A stretch of DNA of 64,000 bases from Sclerodactyla briareus (taxonomy: Eukaryota > Echinodermata > Holothuroidea > Dendrochirotida > Sclerodactylidae), in NCBI GenBank assembly GCA_026419785.1, contig JAODTK010005802.1:124001-188000 (forward strand), given 5' to 3'. Both the position numbers and the translations under genes were made by a program. Under the pieces are notes generated by a model that did not search any database, was not told the DNA's origin, and was given only the letters and a program-made list of their open reading frames with translations. Numbering within the stretch: position 1 is the stretch's first letter; each line of letters opens with the position of its first letter. Shown piece after piece: positions 11,686 to 24,389 of this stretch.

Positions 11686-12762
11686 GTAGTGTTTCTGTCT
11701 CTAGTCCCCTTCAGAGGGGTGATCCAGATAGCCTAAGGCTGCCTCTGGATGAGACTCGCGGTTCTGGGCGAGACACGCCTCTTCTCAGGGAAATAACTAT
11801 TTGTCCATTATGATTTGTAAATTAGAATGTTCCTTCCATGAAAATCACTCGATGGATACGAAAGGGAGTCCGTGGACTTTGTATCGTTTATTGTTCCTCG
11901 CTTGATTCTTTCTGATTGTAAATATGATTTTCCGTAATACTGAGAAAGTCCCCTACATATAATCTAAGTACTGAACTCTGTACCGGCAGACCTTTAAACT
12001 TCATCCTACATTTGATAGTCGGTCTCTAGGCCAAACCACCAGCCCTCCTGGCCTCGACCCTCCTGTCAACCGACTTCCTTTCTAATTTCTTTCCTCTCTC
12101 TCTCTTTCTCTTAGCTAATCGGTGCGACACAGATATATATTCGGCTCCACCCACAAATTAAACCACTATAACTGATTCAAATGGCTTCGCTTACACCTGC
12201 GAGCCTATGCTCCGCCCATGCTGTTTGTAATGCTATCCTGTGACGAACGATGCCATCACGTCACTAAAACGAACACACTAAATATTTAATATGACGTCAG
12301 CAATAAATTGTGGGCTACTGCCACAAGTCGCGGGCAAACTCTGTCCCTCCACGAATCTCACAGTACGACAGTCAGGCCACCGGGAGCGTCCACGTCGTCT
12401 GCGCAACTGCTAAACGCTACTAAAAATACCCAACTTGCAGAAGCTAAAATTAAACATAACACTAGTAAACAATATTAAGCCTGGGAACGAGCGTCTAAAA
12501 CAGCTTGCTCAACACACTGACAACATCAGCATCGACTCGTTACAAGCGTGTGTTTATCTTTTGCGTCCCAAGACTTGCTATACTTGTCGCTCGTGACCCT
12601 CTAGCCTGTGTGGCTCTGTGTAGACAGGTAGATGGACACAAAGAGTACAGCCCACCAATCAATTCGTAAGCCTATGTGAAGATCACCCATGTTGCTGGAA
12701 AAAATCCTAAAGTATCATATAAATATCAGGAGCCGCTTAGCGTAGAGAATGAGTCCCGTCAA
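11686..12762 (+). repeat. Left copy of a ~1.05-kb direct repeat (LTR-like or duplicated promoter-like segment)
   Basis: Matches 25974-27022 in the same order and orientation over its whole length with small indels. Shared landmarks are 'ggggtgatccaga', 'tttgtaaattagaatgttcc', 'ggagtccgtggactttgta', 'cctggcctcgaccctcctgt', a CT tract, 'cggctccacccac', 'aaaacgaacacacta' and 'tgcgcaactgctaaacgcta'. It contains a TATA-like run (12132-12139) and a palindromic CRE (TGACGTCA, 12292-12299). ATCCAGA (11722) and TCTGGAT (11744) form a hairpin near its left end. No ORF. Confidence 0.9.
12292..12299. promoter_or_regulatory. CRE palindrome in the left direct repeat
   Basis: TGACGTCA, the full cAMP-response element consensus, conserved at 26604-26611 in the right copy within 'tttaatatgacgtcagc' context. 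Conservation inside a block that has accumulated many indels is suggestive, but eight bases alone prove nothing. Confidence 0.4.
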
Positions 12763-13590
12763 ATGTTGTTTACAGCCCTCAGAACAATCTAGTTCACTTT
12801 CTCCCAACTTACCCAATTGCCATTTTGCACTTTGCCCCCCACCCTCGCAGCTCAATTGAACATCCAGGTTCTTCCTTTTTTTACATAGTCCGGTGCTGGC
12901 ACCCTACTCGTCTTCGTTATTTGCCATTGAACGTTTAAGTTCAGAGCATCTTGGCTAATAATTTCATCGATTTTTCATTCGCCGAAAAATCACCCATCGT
13001 GCTTTCAATTGAACATTCAGAATCTGCCACGTATACATTTTTCTTTCTCTGGTCCAGTGGGTGCGTGGAGGTATCAGTATATGGATTTATCCTTAGAGCG
13101 TGTTTGGGTGGTATGTGCTTTGGATTCCTTTTTTTCCTCCCGCCCAGTCGTGGGCCGTTGGTTGCCGTAATCCATATTTAGTCCTAGGCTTGCTCTAGCA
13201 CAATAGGTTGTCATGGGTGGCTGTGCTCGGGGCCGAGCTATACGACGACGCGGGTGGTGTGGGCTCCTAGGGGTTTAGGTTTAGTAGGTTGGAGTTGTTG
13301 TCCGGGTGCTTTCCCTAGCTGAGCCCCCCCCCTCGCCCTCCCTCCCTCCGCCTCCCTTGGTTTTTCCCCTTTCCCTTTTGCCCTTTTCCCCTTCTCCCGG
13401 TCGGTGGTCTCTCCGCGCGCGGCGCTAAGGAATGTTACGCAAGACGGGTGTGGGCGGTGAAAAAAGGACTTAAAGCGGGGGAATGGGTATCCTTATTTTG
13501 TTTTGTTAACTTGGCCTGGAGTCTAAGTTAACTCGTTCTTTCGTAGTTCGTTACCACGGGCCGCTTACTTGTATTTTTGTAATAGTCTTA
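12763..13590. other. No gene recognised
   Basis: Internal edge next to the left direct repeat. A plus-strand frame at 12951-13181 has no recognisable motif. A pyrimidine-rich patch of CCCTCC and CCTTTTCCC type lies at 13325-13400. No tRNA-complementary primer-binding site was evident just after 12762. Confidence 0.35.
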
Positions 13591-13599
13591 TACTGCAAT

Positions 13600-14190
13600 A
13601 CACTACGGCTATGACATTTCTGCATATCATGTCGAAGTGATTCCGGGTCTTGTGAGGTGGGATTGCGTCTAGATTTGTATCGGGCCGTTCGTTATCGGCT
13701 GATGTTGGGTATTTGTAATATTCTTATACTGCAATACATTCTTACTATGCATTTCGCCTCTCATGTCGGAAGTGATTCCTATTTGTGATTGTGTTACCAC
13801 CTGGCCGATGATTTGGTTTTTTGTATAGTCTTATCCAGCATACATACGCATATTTTGACATAACGCATACGGTCTGAAATGATTCCCTATCTGTGATATT
13901 CACTATGGTATCGACCGTTCGTTCGTCGGCTGATGTTATGTATTTTGGTGTATACTTAGTACTGGTAAGGCACACACTCAGTATTATGAATATCACATTG
14001 TCATGTCGAAGTGATTCCTATTTGTGAAGTATGTTTTTGTATCGTTCGGGTAGGTATGACTCCCTGAAGGATATTTTCCGTTCGGCTGATGTTTTATTTA
14101 TGGGTTTGTCTAATCTTATACTAGGGCAATACACTCGGATATGACATGTATCACATTTTCATGTCGGAAGTGATTCCTATTGTGATATTG
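13600..14190 (+). repeat. Satellite, about 5 copies, period about 120-160 bp
   Basis: Recurring core 'tcatgtcgaagtgattcc' or 'gtcggaagtgattcctat' near 13628, 13764, 13884 (degenerate), 14002 and 14162. The copies also share 'gtcttatactgcaatacac' and 'cgttcgtcggctgatgtt'. Unit lengths vary because of indels. Confidence 0.85.
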
Positions 14191-14319
14191 GTATGGTAAA
14201 TCGTTTCGTGAGGAGGTATACTCCTGAAGGAGTAGTTTCCGTATCGGGACTTTTCCTTCCGTCCGCTCAGATACGGGAAAGTGTTTCGGCTACCGAACCT
14301 TCCGAAGGCCATGGGTCGC

Positions 14320-16660
14320 TAACCCGGGGGCGTGTTGTTGTGGTGGGGAGTGGGGGTGTCGTGGAAGGGTGCTCTTCTTTTTGGGACAGAGAACTCTGTG
14401 AGAGCGCCTCGGCGTGTGGTTGTGCTATTCGAGACTACTACCATACCCGTACCAGATGGTGGGTTGGTGTGTGTGCGGGGGTGGGTGTGTTTGTCTTAGG
14501 TATATCAGAAACACGGTGGGTTGGAGGAGTGGGGGGGGTGTGTTCGGCAGGGGCGTGGTTGTTTTGAGGGTGTGGGGTTGGGGGGGTGAGATGGTGGTGG
14601 GGGTTGTTTTCGTGGGGGGTGGTGTGTGTGTGGCTGTTGTGATGGGGTGGTGTAGGTGGGGGTTTGGGCTTGGGGGTTGGGGTGGGGGGGGGGGGTGGTG
14701 GGGGCGCAAAAAGAGGCATGCCCTGGGCAGGTGACTGCGGGGGTGAGAGCGGAGACCGGGGGTTGGGGGGGTTGAAGGGTGCCCACAGCATGGCTTCCCC
14801 TGGGGCAAGCATGAACCCCGGAACGCCGGCGACGGCCGAGGTGGCGCGTCCGCCGCATCGTCGAGGAGGCGGGGGCCCCCCGCTTCGTGTGGTGGTCCTG
14901 GGGTGGCTCCCTCGGTCGCCCGGGGAAACCCAACGGGTGTCGTTACAACCTCAGGACGGTCCGAGGTCCCGACATGAGGGTCGGGGCCGACCCAGGGGAC
15001 GTTAGTTGTGGGCCGGGCGGGGGCTACAGTGTTGGGTCGGCGTGGGGTGGTTGGGGGGTTCGTGTGGGGCGGGTCGTGTGGCCTGTCCAGCCCACTGTAA
15101 GGCGGGTCGGGGATCGCCCGGCCCCCCCTGCCGGGTCCGAACGGGTGTCCCGTTACACCCAACGTCGGGACGCCCGGGGTTCCCACAGAGATGTCGGGCC
15201 TGCCCAGCCGGGCCCGACGGGGATGTCGTTACGAACACCTCGTGAAGGAGGGACATTATGACCGGCCCGAGGTGGGGGGGAGCGACCGGAGAGGTCGGGG
15301 TTGAGTGGGGGGGGGGGCGCCGGCGCGGCCGGGGGGCCCAGCCTGTGTCCGGAGGTTCGCGGGTGTGGGGTGTGGGGGGGGGGGTTCATGGGGACCGTGT
15401 GGTGTGTGGGGGTTGAGCGGGATCGGAAAACGGCCCGGGGTGGGGGTGTCGGCCGACAAGCCTAGGTGGGTCGGTGCCGGGGGGGGGGCCCCGGCTTCGC
15501 GCCAGCCAGGTCCAAACGGGGTGTCGTTACATGTGGACCGGGTTCTGTTGGAGGGGCGGCCTCTCGGGGCCCGACCAGCAAGGTCGGGGCCGGCCCATCC
15601 GGTCCGATCGGGGGTTGGTTACAACACACATAAAAGGACAAACATGGGTGGGGTCTGGGGGGGGAACCGGGGGGGGGGGGGGGGGTGACACCGGGGTCGG
15701 GAAAACTCCCGAGGGTCCCGACGAGTGAGTTCGGACCGGTGTGTGGAGGCCGTTCTGTGCGGGGGGGGCCCGCGGCCCGCGGGTGGTGTTCGGTCCGGCG
15801 GGCCGGGTGTGAGAGTGGGCGCTGCAGGCAGGGGTCAGACCAGGCGGTCGGCAGGGGGTGGTCGGGGACCAGGGCGGAGGTCCAGGGGTGAGGGCACCGG
15901 GGTGAGTGGATCGTGCTGCCTGAACCCTAGGGCCGGGCAACAAGCCACATGGGTGGGGGGGGGTGTGGCAGACGTCTCCCCAGGAAGGTCTCCGCTCGAT
16001 TCGGATAGCGGCGGGTTGGGGGTGGCGGGGGGTGCAGAGAAGTTTACAAATTGGATAGTGCCAAGCCGGGCGATGGGCCATATGGTGAAAAACAGAAAAA
16101 GTTGTGATGAAAATTATCAGAAGAGTGAGATGTGGATGTGGTCTACAATACCATTGTCTTGGTTACGATGTGCATGTGGACACAACTGTGTGGAGTAGAG
16201 GTGCTTGTGTGAAACACTGAATGGGGTTTAAGAAAGTGACAGCTACAGGTTTGTGAGTGATTACCGTATTCCGTATCACGCGCGCGTTGGGAAGCGTAGA
16301 CCGGTGTCTCAACTTTATTTATTGCTTTACGCTCCTGGGCCCTCCGGACCCTCTGGCGCGGAGGAGCGCGTAATCTGCAAAGGCGTGGTCTAATGTAATG
16401 GCTCACTGTGCAAGGTAGGGGAGACTATCCAAAAAGTTAGGGAGCGGGCTGCAGGGGGGGGTGGGACATGCTATATTATATATACTCGTCTGTAGGTGGA
16501 ATGGGCCAGTGGGAAGGGAAGATGCGTGGGGGGGGGGGGGGGGGGGGTGGGGGGTCAAATGGTTGGGCACAGGGGGGGGGGGGAAGGGGGGGAGGGGGGC
16601 TGGGGGGGGAAGTGTGGCTGACGGTACGGTGGGGGTATGAGGAGGCGCAAGAAATCGGTC
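14320..16660 (+). repeat. Extremely G-rich block with poly-G runs and a degenerate GC repeat
   Basis: Many runs of 6 to 18 G (near 14683, 15307, 15370, 15668, 16530 and 16570). A recurring phrase 'gggtgtcgttac' appears near 14936, 15143, 15219, 15518 and 15608 (the second and last degenerate), which indicates a degenerate tandem element. The minus-strand ORF at 14425-15186 is proline/threonine-rich purely from composition. Potential to form G-quadruplexes is evident on the + strand. Confidence 0.8.
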
Positions 16661-17929
16661 TCCCGATACCGGATCCTCGGAGGTCTCCTGGTAAGAGCAG
16701 TCCGTCCGAACAGCCGTAGCGCCGGGGAGTGCCTCCGGTCGTGTCATGGCGACTCAAGTGGGGCAGTGTGTTCTACACCCCAGGAAGCGGCGAGGCTATT
16801 ACCCCCGCCGTATTCCTCGGGGGCCGGCATGGACAGCATCCTTGTTAAGTGGGTGTGCCGGTGTGCCGTTGATCCCCGATCAACCTAACTGAGGAGACTT
16901 AGCGCTGGCGGGTCTCTTCTTTTTTTTTTTTCTCGGTCGCGGACGTTGTTAAAGTCCCGCATCGCCAGAGACTGTGCTCGGTCCTCTCCGACATATTTCA
17001 CTACGTCGGGACGGACCTTTCGCTACGCTGTGCTATCCAAGTGACTCCTATCGCGTTCGTTGCTTCCTGGTGGCCGTCCTTCCTCATCCGCCCATGGTTT
17101 GCCAGTCTGTAGACATTGAAGCGCGGTGGGCCTTAAGGCCGCACGACAGCGCACCAGGGCCTGGTGACCAGGCCCGTTCGGCTGAGAAGGTTTGCCGTTT
17201 CAGTTCAACCCATCCCATCGCGGGCCGGGCCGTCCCTCGGCGGGATTTTCGAAGAAGTGCGGCTAGCGGTACTGAATAAATTAAAAGTCCCCCTGAAGGG
17301 GGCCGACTTGAAGGAGTTTTCCACCACAGGTCTACGTCAGGATCGTCTATAGTCTCCTCACTCGTCTAGACTTAGGGAGCCGCGCTCGGGTCAGGCGGTC
17401 GGGGTTTGCTGACGCAACCCGCCCAGGAGCGCTGGTCTACCCTGCCAGAGTCGGATCTCTTTAAAGAGAAATCAGCGTTGCTCGCTGTAGGCCCAACTGA
17501 TGCTGGAAGACTACTAATGTTTGCAAGCGAATTGACTCCTATCTAGCCTGCCCCTCCCCCTTCACCCGGGCGGAAGGCCACCGGGGCGGATTTTCAATGC
17601 TCCACTATCGTAGCGAACGTACAGCCGCTGCCATCGAGGACCAGGCCGTTATTCCGGTCAGGGCATGCTCCATCCGTACTGGCTTCCGTGGGAGAGACTA
17701 GCAGTTGCTACCTTCCCTCGTGTTCTTACCAGGCCCACATCTCTTGTCCTCGCTCACATCACCCCTCCGTACCGAACTCTAGTCGCTCCGTCCTCCATAG
17801 ACAACTTACTAAAGATAGGTGGGGGCTCACGACTGTGAAAACGGCCTGCATATAACTCCGTAGTTTGGCCTGGCTGGACTAACGTCTCGCCTTGTGTTTA
17901 GGGCCTCTGGGGTGAACCTAGTAGCCGTG
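16661..17929. other. GC-rich DNA without a recognised gene
   Basis: Balanced-GC, CpG-rich sequence between the G-rich and pyrimidine-rich blocks. I checked for 18S, 5.8S and 28S landmarks because of the composition and saw none. Poly-T of about 13 at 16918. Frames at 16637-16888 and 16974-17279 show no family motifs. Confidence 0.4.
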
Positions 17930-18610
17930 CACCTCGCCTATCGTCCTCGTTCTCTGCTGAGTTAGGTCTCCGTCCCGCGTCTTCTCCGTGGACCCTATAT
18001 CTTCTTTTTTGGTCGGGCAGGTATCACCTCACGTCGCATCAGCGCTGTCCTCGGAAGCCAGCACTTTTCCTCGAATCGACCCGACCTGTACCGCTGATGT
18101 GACAGAACCATAATAACCCGTCCCGTTTAACGGAGCAACCGGCTCACAACCCCCGAGGTAACCGTGCTCTCTGCCGCCGTCTCGTCCTCCCTTGCCGTCT
18201 ACCTCCGTGGACCCAATTGGCTTACTTTCGACCAGTTACACCTTCACGTCGTCCGCGCTATTCCCCGAAGCCAGTACGTTCGCTCGTCGACCGCCCCTGG
18301 TCCGCTGAAGACATAACCAAGCGCCACGTGCCCTTTTACCGGAGCCAGCCGGCTTTCACCCCGAGGTAGCCCGTGCTCTCTCTCTCTCTGCAGACCGCCC
18401 TTGGTCGTGCCGTCTTTAACTACTCCGTGGACCCCATGTCCTACTTACTCCAACGCAGTCTCACCTTCACGTCGCACGCGTTTTTTCCTGAAGTCAAAGC
18501 CACGTTCGCGGGACCTCGAACCGACACCTGCCCCGTTCGCTAGAGACAAACCGTCCGGCCCATTTACGTACGCCACCGTCTTCCACCCCGATGAGCCGTG
18601 CTCCTCTACA
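17930..18610 (+). repeat. Satellite, 3 copies, period about 220 bp
   Basis: 'ctccgtggaccc' recurs near 17985, 18204 and 18425. Each copy also shares 'tcaccttcacgtcg', 'gaagcca' and 'accccgaggta', and ends in 'cgtgctctct' or 'cgtgctcctct'. Copies diverge by substitutions and indels. Confidence 0.85.
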
Positions 18611-18639
18611 GCTCGGCCCTGTTATAGACCGGGCTAGGC

Positions 18640-19720
18640 CGGAGCCCGCTGACAGCGGAGTGCCACGGAGGTGGGGCGTTCCGTGTTTTCCTAAGCCGGG
18701 ACTTTGTCTTCACTATAGACTCCAGAGCGGGGTCTGCCCTTCAACAAAAGAAAAGCCGTGAACCCGCCTCTCTCGGCTTTTCCCCCTTCCGGAACCGGGT
18801 CTGCCTTCCGGCCGTGGGTAGTCTCTCCAGAGCCGTGAAGCCTTCTCTGTTCGGCCGTCGCGAGCCGTGTGTCGACCCTCTTCCCGACCCTCCGGGCTGG
18901 GGGTCGGTCTTCCCCTCGGCCCTCCTGATTTAGATGGGCTCTCCCGACCAATTGGTTCGGCCTTCCCCCGGTTTTCCCGTTCCGGGGTCCACGCTATCAT
19001 CCGCCTGGCGCCAGACGGGCCTCCCCGGCCGAGGGTTTAGCCCGACCGACCCCTCCGGAGCCTTCGTCCCAATTCTTGCGACTCTCCTGAGGCCATATCA
19101 ACCCCCCCTCCCGAGCCGCGGTGCCTTTCCCGTCTCTCGTGTTCCGCGGATCGACTGCTTCACGCCTCCGCAGCCGCTCCCCTGGTGCATTGGTTCGCTC
19201 ATCTCCGGGCCTTGCATACCGGATCCCGACTCTTCCCCTCCCCGACTCTTCCTTCCTCCTGCCCTCCTGTGGGTGAGATCGGCCCTACAGAGCCGAGGAT
19301 CGGACCTCTAAACCCCGCCGACTCACCAGAGCAGTGTCAGAGACTCTTCCTGCCCTCCTGGGTGAGATCAGCTTGCCTACCGAGCAGAGGATCGGCCTGC
19401 CGACTATCCAGAGCAGTGTCCCACTCTTCCTGCCGGCTACCTTGGGCATCGATCCCCGGGATTGGTTCACCCCGAGCTTCCATAGCCGTAGTCCGACTCT
19501 CCCTCCCCCCCCCCCCTCCCCCTGCTTCCTATGTGAGGTCAGCCCTACTGAGCATAGGATCCGGGGCCTGCCGACTCTTTCCTCCCTCCCTTCCCTTCTC
19601 CTTCCCCCCCCCCTGCCCTACGCCCAGATGGACTCTCCCCCTCCTATCGTGGGTGGGGCTCTACCGTTTCACGCCTTGATCCCTCTTTAGGCCCTCCCAG
19701 GCCAAATTGGTACTCCCAAG
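18640..19720 (+). repeat. GC-rich minisatellite built on 'gatcggctctcc...agagcc'
   Basis: Irregular repetition of phrases such as 'ctctccagagccg', 'gggtcggtcttcccc', 'gatcggcctgccgac' and 'cctcctgggtgagatc', in units of roughly 30-70 bp. A related array lies at 37590-38300, and both are followed by the same MITE-like module. Overlapping ORFs in several frames are by-products. Confidence 0.7.
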
Positions 19721-20441
19721 CCTGAGGTCGCAGCCGCGCAGCCTACCCGCTTTCGACATTCGACCAGGTCCAGCCTTCTAGCTCTTGCGAGGCGGTGGGT
19801 CTACCCCAAACGGCGGTCCGTGGTGCGGGTCACACACGTTCAAAGTCTTACCTCTGCACCGTCGGAATTCTATCCACGGTTGAAGGCGTCAGGTGTGGGT
19901 GTCCGGTGCGTTCACCGGCACCGGTACTGGGTGAAAACGAGTTCGTTCTGTTAACGATTAACTCTCTTTTCCCATGTATGTTCCAGCTTTTTCTTTCTCT
20001 TCCCTCCCCCTCCCCCCCTTTTCTCCTCTCCTCCGGTCTCCGCAAATCGAAGGCTTTCTCAGTCCGTGGGATAGAGAGCCTCGCAAGGCCGTATATATCT
20101 GAGCAGGTTTCGCATCGGGTTTCACAAGTTGCACTAACACCGTCCGTTGCAGAAAACCGCTAGCCTGAGCGTCGCCCATACCTCGGTTCTCCCGAGCTCA
20201 TAACGGTCTTCTCTTTTCTTCGCAAGACGGTATGCGAGCGTCGATGGGGTTTACCACACGACGCTCGTTTCATGCTGTTTCTCCAACGCAGCTCGTCCCT
20301 AGCCGGCACGAGGGCTGCCTCTGCGTCTACAACCGACCAACAACCCCGCTTCGTGACGGTCACGGAACCCCCTCCAGTGGTCCTGTGCTAGTCTGGTGCA
20401 AAGTTCAATAAAATGGGGTAGTTGATAAGTGAAATAAGTAT
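19721..20441. other. CpG-rich spacer between the minisatellite and the MITE-like element
   Basis: No recognisable gene. Its last ~60 bp ('ggtcctgtgctagtctggtgc' to 'aaaatggggtagt') resemble 38450-38492 upstream of the second MITE-like copy, so it belongs to the same composite repeat. Confidence 0.5.
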
Positions 20442-20747
20442 TTCACAAAAACTTACTGGTTTTGTGAATCTGTGAACTACGAATACGTTACCCCATTGGG
20501 ACGTACCACCCTACCGTCCCACTTCCGGGCCATCACGGTGCTCCCGTCCTTTCGTCGGATCGCGGGCCTACGCCCCTCAATCCCTTGGACGCCTCCGCCT
20601 GGAAAACTGAGAAGGAGATAGGGTTCCCACCCGGACTACTGTAAAACGTTGCCATAGGTTCAATGGCGCGGGGGGGTGCAAGTCGATATTGGGGTAGTTT
20701 CGTAGTTCACAGATTCCAAAAATACAAACCAGTAAGTTTTGTGAATC
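20442..20747. mobile_element. MITE-like element with ~50-bp terminal inverted repeats, copy 1
   Basis: The left arm 20442-20495 (ttcacaaaaacttactgg, ttttgtgaatctgtgaac, tacgaatacgttacccca) is the inverted complement of the right arm 20690-20747 (ttggggtagtttcgtagttc, acagattcc, aaccagtaagttttgtgaa) with few mismatches. The inside is GC-rich ('cttccgggccatcac', 'tcggatcgcgggcct', 'acccggactact'). There is no coding capacity. Copy 2 at 38517-38793 has the same inside, and its arms match each other. Confidence 0.75.
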
Positions 20748-23700
20748 CATCCCCCCTCCCGAAAAACAAAATCTTTCAAATTTTATGCGACGAAAACGTG
20801 AAATTTCTAAATTGAGAAATGAAGTCATAATTTTACTAATGCAATACGAAGAATCATATGAAAGACATGATACAGACCATGCATGTCAAATGGAAGTACC
20901 TTTTGGTAATTTTTAGTGAAAAACCAAAAAAAACAAATGGCAGATAACCGACATACTCGTCAAAAAAAACGGAAATATCGTTCTATCGTTAAAATATCGT
21001 CCAACAATCGGGCCGAACGGTCAATATACGGTAAGCATAATTTTTCAACCGTTCGTGACATCTATCGTCAAGAAACCAACGATACAGACATCACAATCTC
21101 GCGAACTCGCAATCGAAACGGCCCATACACTTCCCCCTTATCAGCTCCTCCCACATTCAGGGGCGTAGTAACTGTGGATAAGAGAAACTGCAAAGACCGA
21201 AGAAATCATCAAAATCCGCATTTGGAATGTTTCAATGCAAGTGAGATCGATTCATAACCATTAAATGCAACAGTTAAAATGTGCCATAGCATGGGAAGGG
21301 GTATTATAATTAAGGGATTACTTCCCTAGAAAACTCTTTCTTAAAATGCATGTACAGGCTAATGTAAACGTTGCAAAAACCGCATTGGTTACCGAAGAGA
21401 TGGGTAACCCAATTGCCTCATGTAAGAGAGAACCAATCAGCACAGCACTGTGAAATCCAAAAAAGTGGTGATCAGGACCACACTACTACGGAATGCAGAG
21501 GAAACACTCTTCGACCCACAGTACAACACTCCAAAAGATGGAACAATGAAGTTTGTAATTAAACAGAACATTAATCCCACTCGTGTTTGATCGTTTTCGT
21601 GACTAGTCGGTTCCTAGCAGATTAAAGTATTTCTCAATGGGCATAACCTCTTGAATTTCCTGTTACTATTCGCATAAACATAACCATAATCCAGGTCCTA
21701 AAACTTATTACCAAAACCAGGAAGTTACAAGGAGCTAAAAAAATTACAAAGAAGGTCTCCAACATTCATAATAGAACACCCGCATCGCCATATCTTCGAT
21801 AATTGTGTCTCTCCACTTCATTCCCTGAACTGCATAGATAACCACTAAAAATCTCTCCACCTAGCAACCCTGCTAAACATACCATGAACTATCTTTCTCC
21901 TATAACCAAGAAAATCATACATAGCCAATACACCACAGTGCACCACCTGTTCAGATTCAGCCACATGTCTCACACAGAGCTAAACGCTCCAAAAATATCA
22001 ACTTGTGAAATGCGCACACTGACATATGACCACCACAGCAACAAGCAACGAACTAACACAAAGTAAAACAAAGAATCAAATAATCAATCATATTACCCAA
22101 TACACACAATACAGTCACCAGTACCTAAGATACTAACGGCTAAGCATCCCCCTTCATAAAATAAAAAACAAAGATCTCACCATGCTGAAAGGTAGACACC
22201 AGCCCACTCACACAACATACCTCCACATCTACAATTCGTTCCTGACAAGTAAACAAACGCTTGAATTGCTGACACGATCACAACCCTCCTGCAGAACGTC
22301 GCACAGAAAGAAACGACAACAAGAGAAGCCTAAGGGGGCTGGCCGAAGACAAAGGTAAAAATCAGCCATGCATCTTCTCAGTACAAAAGAAACCAACCAC
22401 AAATTCCACAAAATACACTTCTTACTAAAACAAAATACGTATTTTCCCATTTTCCCTCATAAAGGAGTCTCCACTTGCTTCGAATCTCTGTTACCATTGC
22501 AACTCAACTTCAGCTGCACCAGTCTCTCTAAAAAAAGTGATTTGTACTAGAATGTACCATAACGCACATAAAGCAAACAGTCCTGAAATCTGCGAATATG
22601 AAAAGACCTTATTTATCGCTTGTCTGGTAAGAAAGACTTCCCCTAAACTCGGATAACGAACAATTGCCTCCCGAATAAGAAATACAAATTCTAACAACAG
22701 CAACATGTGGAAACCCTCATAAACAATCAATTACGAGCCATAACTAAAATGCATACTGAAGTGATCACTATCTCACCTCAACAAAAGTAAGTGAATACAC
22801 TATCACCTACTACGAAGAATGAACTATCCACTGACACAAATGCTGTCAATTCTCTACACACAAATCTTACATCCGATAGAACAAATTTCACCACCAATCA
22901 CTCGACAATCTTCAGACACATATTTTACGTAAATCTCTAATTTCCACAACCACCTAAAGGGTGAGCGCCAGCAATCGAATTTCCTTCCACACATAAATCA
23001 TCAAATCTCAAATCAATATAAATTGGACCCTAATTCGATTCCCTAAAAGCAAATACATACATGAAATATATCCAGATGATGACCTATGCATAAAATCTCT
23101 CATCCCTAGAAATAAAACATGTATATAAATATTGCCTGTTTCAACATGAACAAATTTTTAGACACTATCAAATCTGCAATTATCAACTCTACTAATTTTT
23201 TTCAAGCCACTGAATAATAAGTTCTCAAAAATATCCAAACACGATCGTATACAAAATAGCACTGAATATGGAGGTACTTACCTTGCCCCAAAATTTAGAG
23301 GTACTCCTCGCTTGTGTACAACTTTCCTTCAACCCTAAAACCTAGGCTATCCTAAACTCAACGTCAAATAATTGCACAACCCTAAGATCAACTGAAAAAT
23401 GAGCTTCTTCCATAACCCATCATCCGAAGATCCGTGCAATGCACTGCCACTACATCGAGATGTCAGTGTCAAAATATACCACAGGGAAGCCGTGCGGCCA
23501 CCTGCTAGAACTATAACCACAATGCCCTCTAAAAAAAAATGCAATGGATGCACCTCTGCAGATGCTGAAAATGCTGAACTAAATTTAAATATCAACGAGC
23601 AATTCCCTAGCATCCAACACTCAACTGAAATTCGCACAACTACTCCAACTACCCAGCTTATTGAGCGTAGAATTATGGCACACAATCAAAACACCATGAA

Positions 23701-24242
23701 AAAACACTCACAATATATCTACTAAATTTCTTAAGAATAAATCCGTCTTGTTCCGGAAACCATAGTAATACACACAGTGCAGTTATGCCACAACTACTGA
23801 TACTCGCGATACAATCAACAAGTTTTTACCCGAAAGAACCATATTATTTACGTTGAAATGCAAAACAAGATCATGTGCTCCTCAACAATATCAAAACAAT
23901 CTGTAAAAATTAAATTAATATTCTGTAAAATATGATAATAGCCCTTTTTGCTCTTTCTGGTCTCCTTTATCTTCTCTTCTTCTTCTCTGGTCTCTTCTTT
24001 CTGGTCTGTACCGATAAATCAAATTACGACACACTTACTGTCAAAAAAGACGTCTTTAGTGCTCCAAATGTGCCTATTGCGACCACAAATTATTGCAATC
24101 ATAACTGCAAGATACTAAATTCAGCAAACAAAGTTCATGAAATTCGCAAAAAACAACGCATTTTTTCAGATTATTTTCGAAACTACGTAACGACCTCAAA
24201 ATTTAAGACAAAACTGCACATCTTCCAAAACTTGCCTACTGC
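20748..24242. other. A/C-rich, G-poor DNA without a recognised gene
   Basis: About 3.5 kb of low-GC sequence in which + strand G is scarce. Frames at 20916-21257, 23399-23725 and 23932-24246 show no family motif. No satellites or splice-bounded exons stand out. Confidence 0.4.
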
Positions 24243-24389
24243 ATGAAGGTGACCAAAAACCACTTGCATTTTGATGATTACAGATACAGGCTGCCAGACA
24301 TCCCTCTAAAAAATGTAGCATGGCAAAGTACCAGAAATATATACATCAAAAGGATTAGAGCGAAAACGCCTATCAAGGCGGCCTCAGAA

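Noticed and set aside
14425..15186. 253-codon minus-strand ORF, the longest in the window
   Set aside because: Composed almost entirely of Pro/Thr/His/Arg dictated by poly-G/GT runs on the plus strand. Several other frames are open over the same bases and no domain is visible.
16661..20441. Possible ribosomal DNA or intergenic spacer, suggested by CpG-rich composition and satellites
   Set aside because: None of the conserved 18S, 5.8S or 28S landmark sequences was found on either strand. Satellites alone do not identify rDNA.
20916..21257. 113-codon Lys/Arg/Asn-rich ORF
   Set aside because: Matches the A-rich composition of its surroundings, with no conserved block or splice signals.
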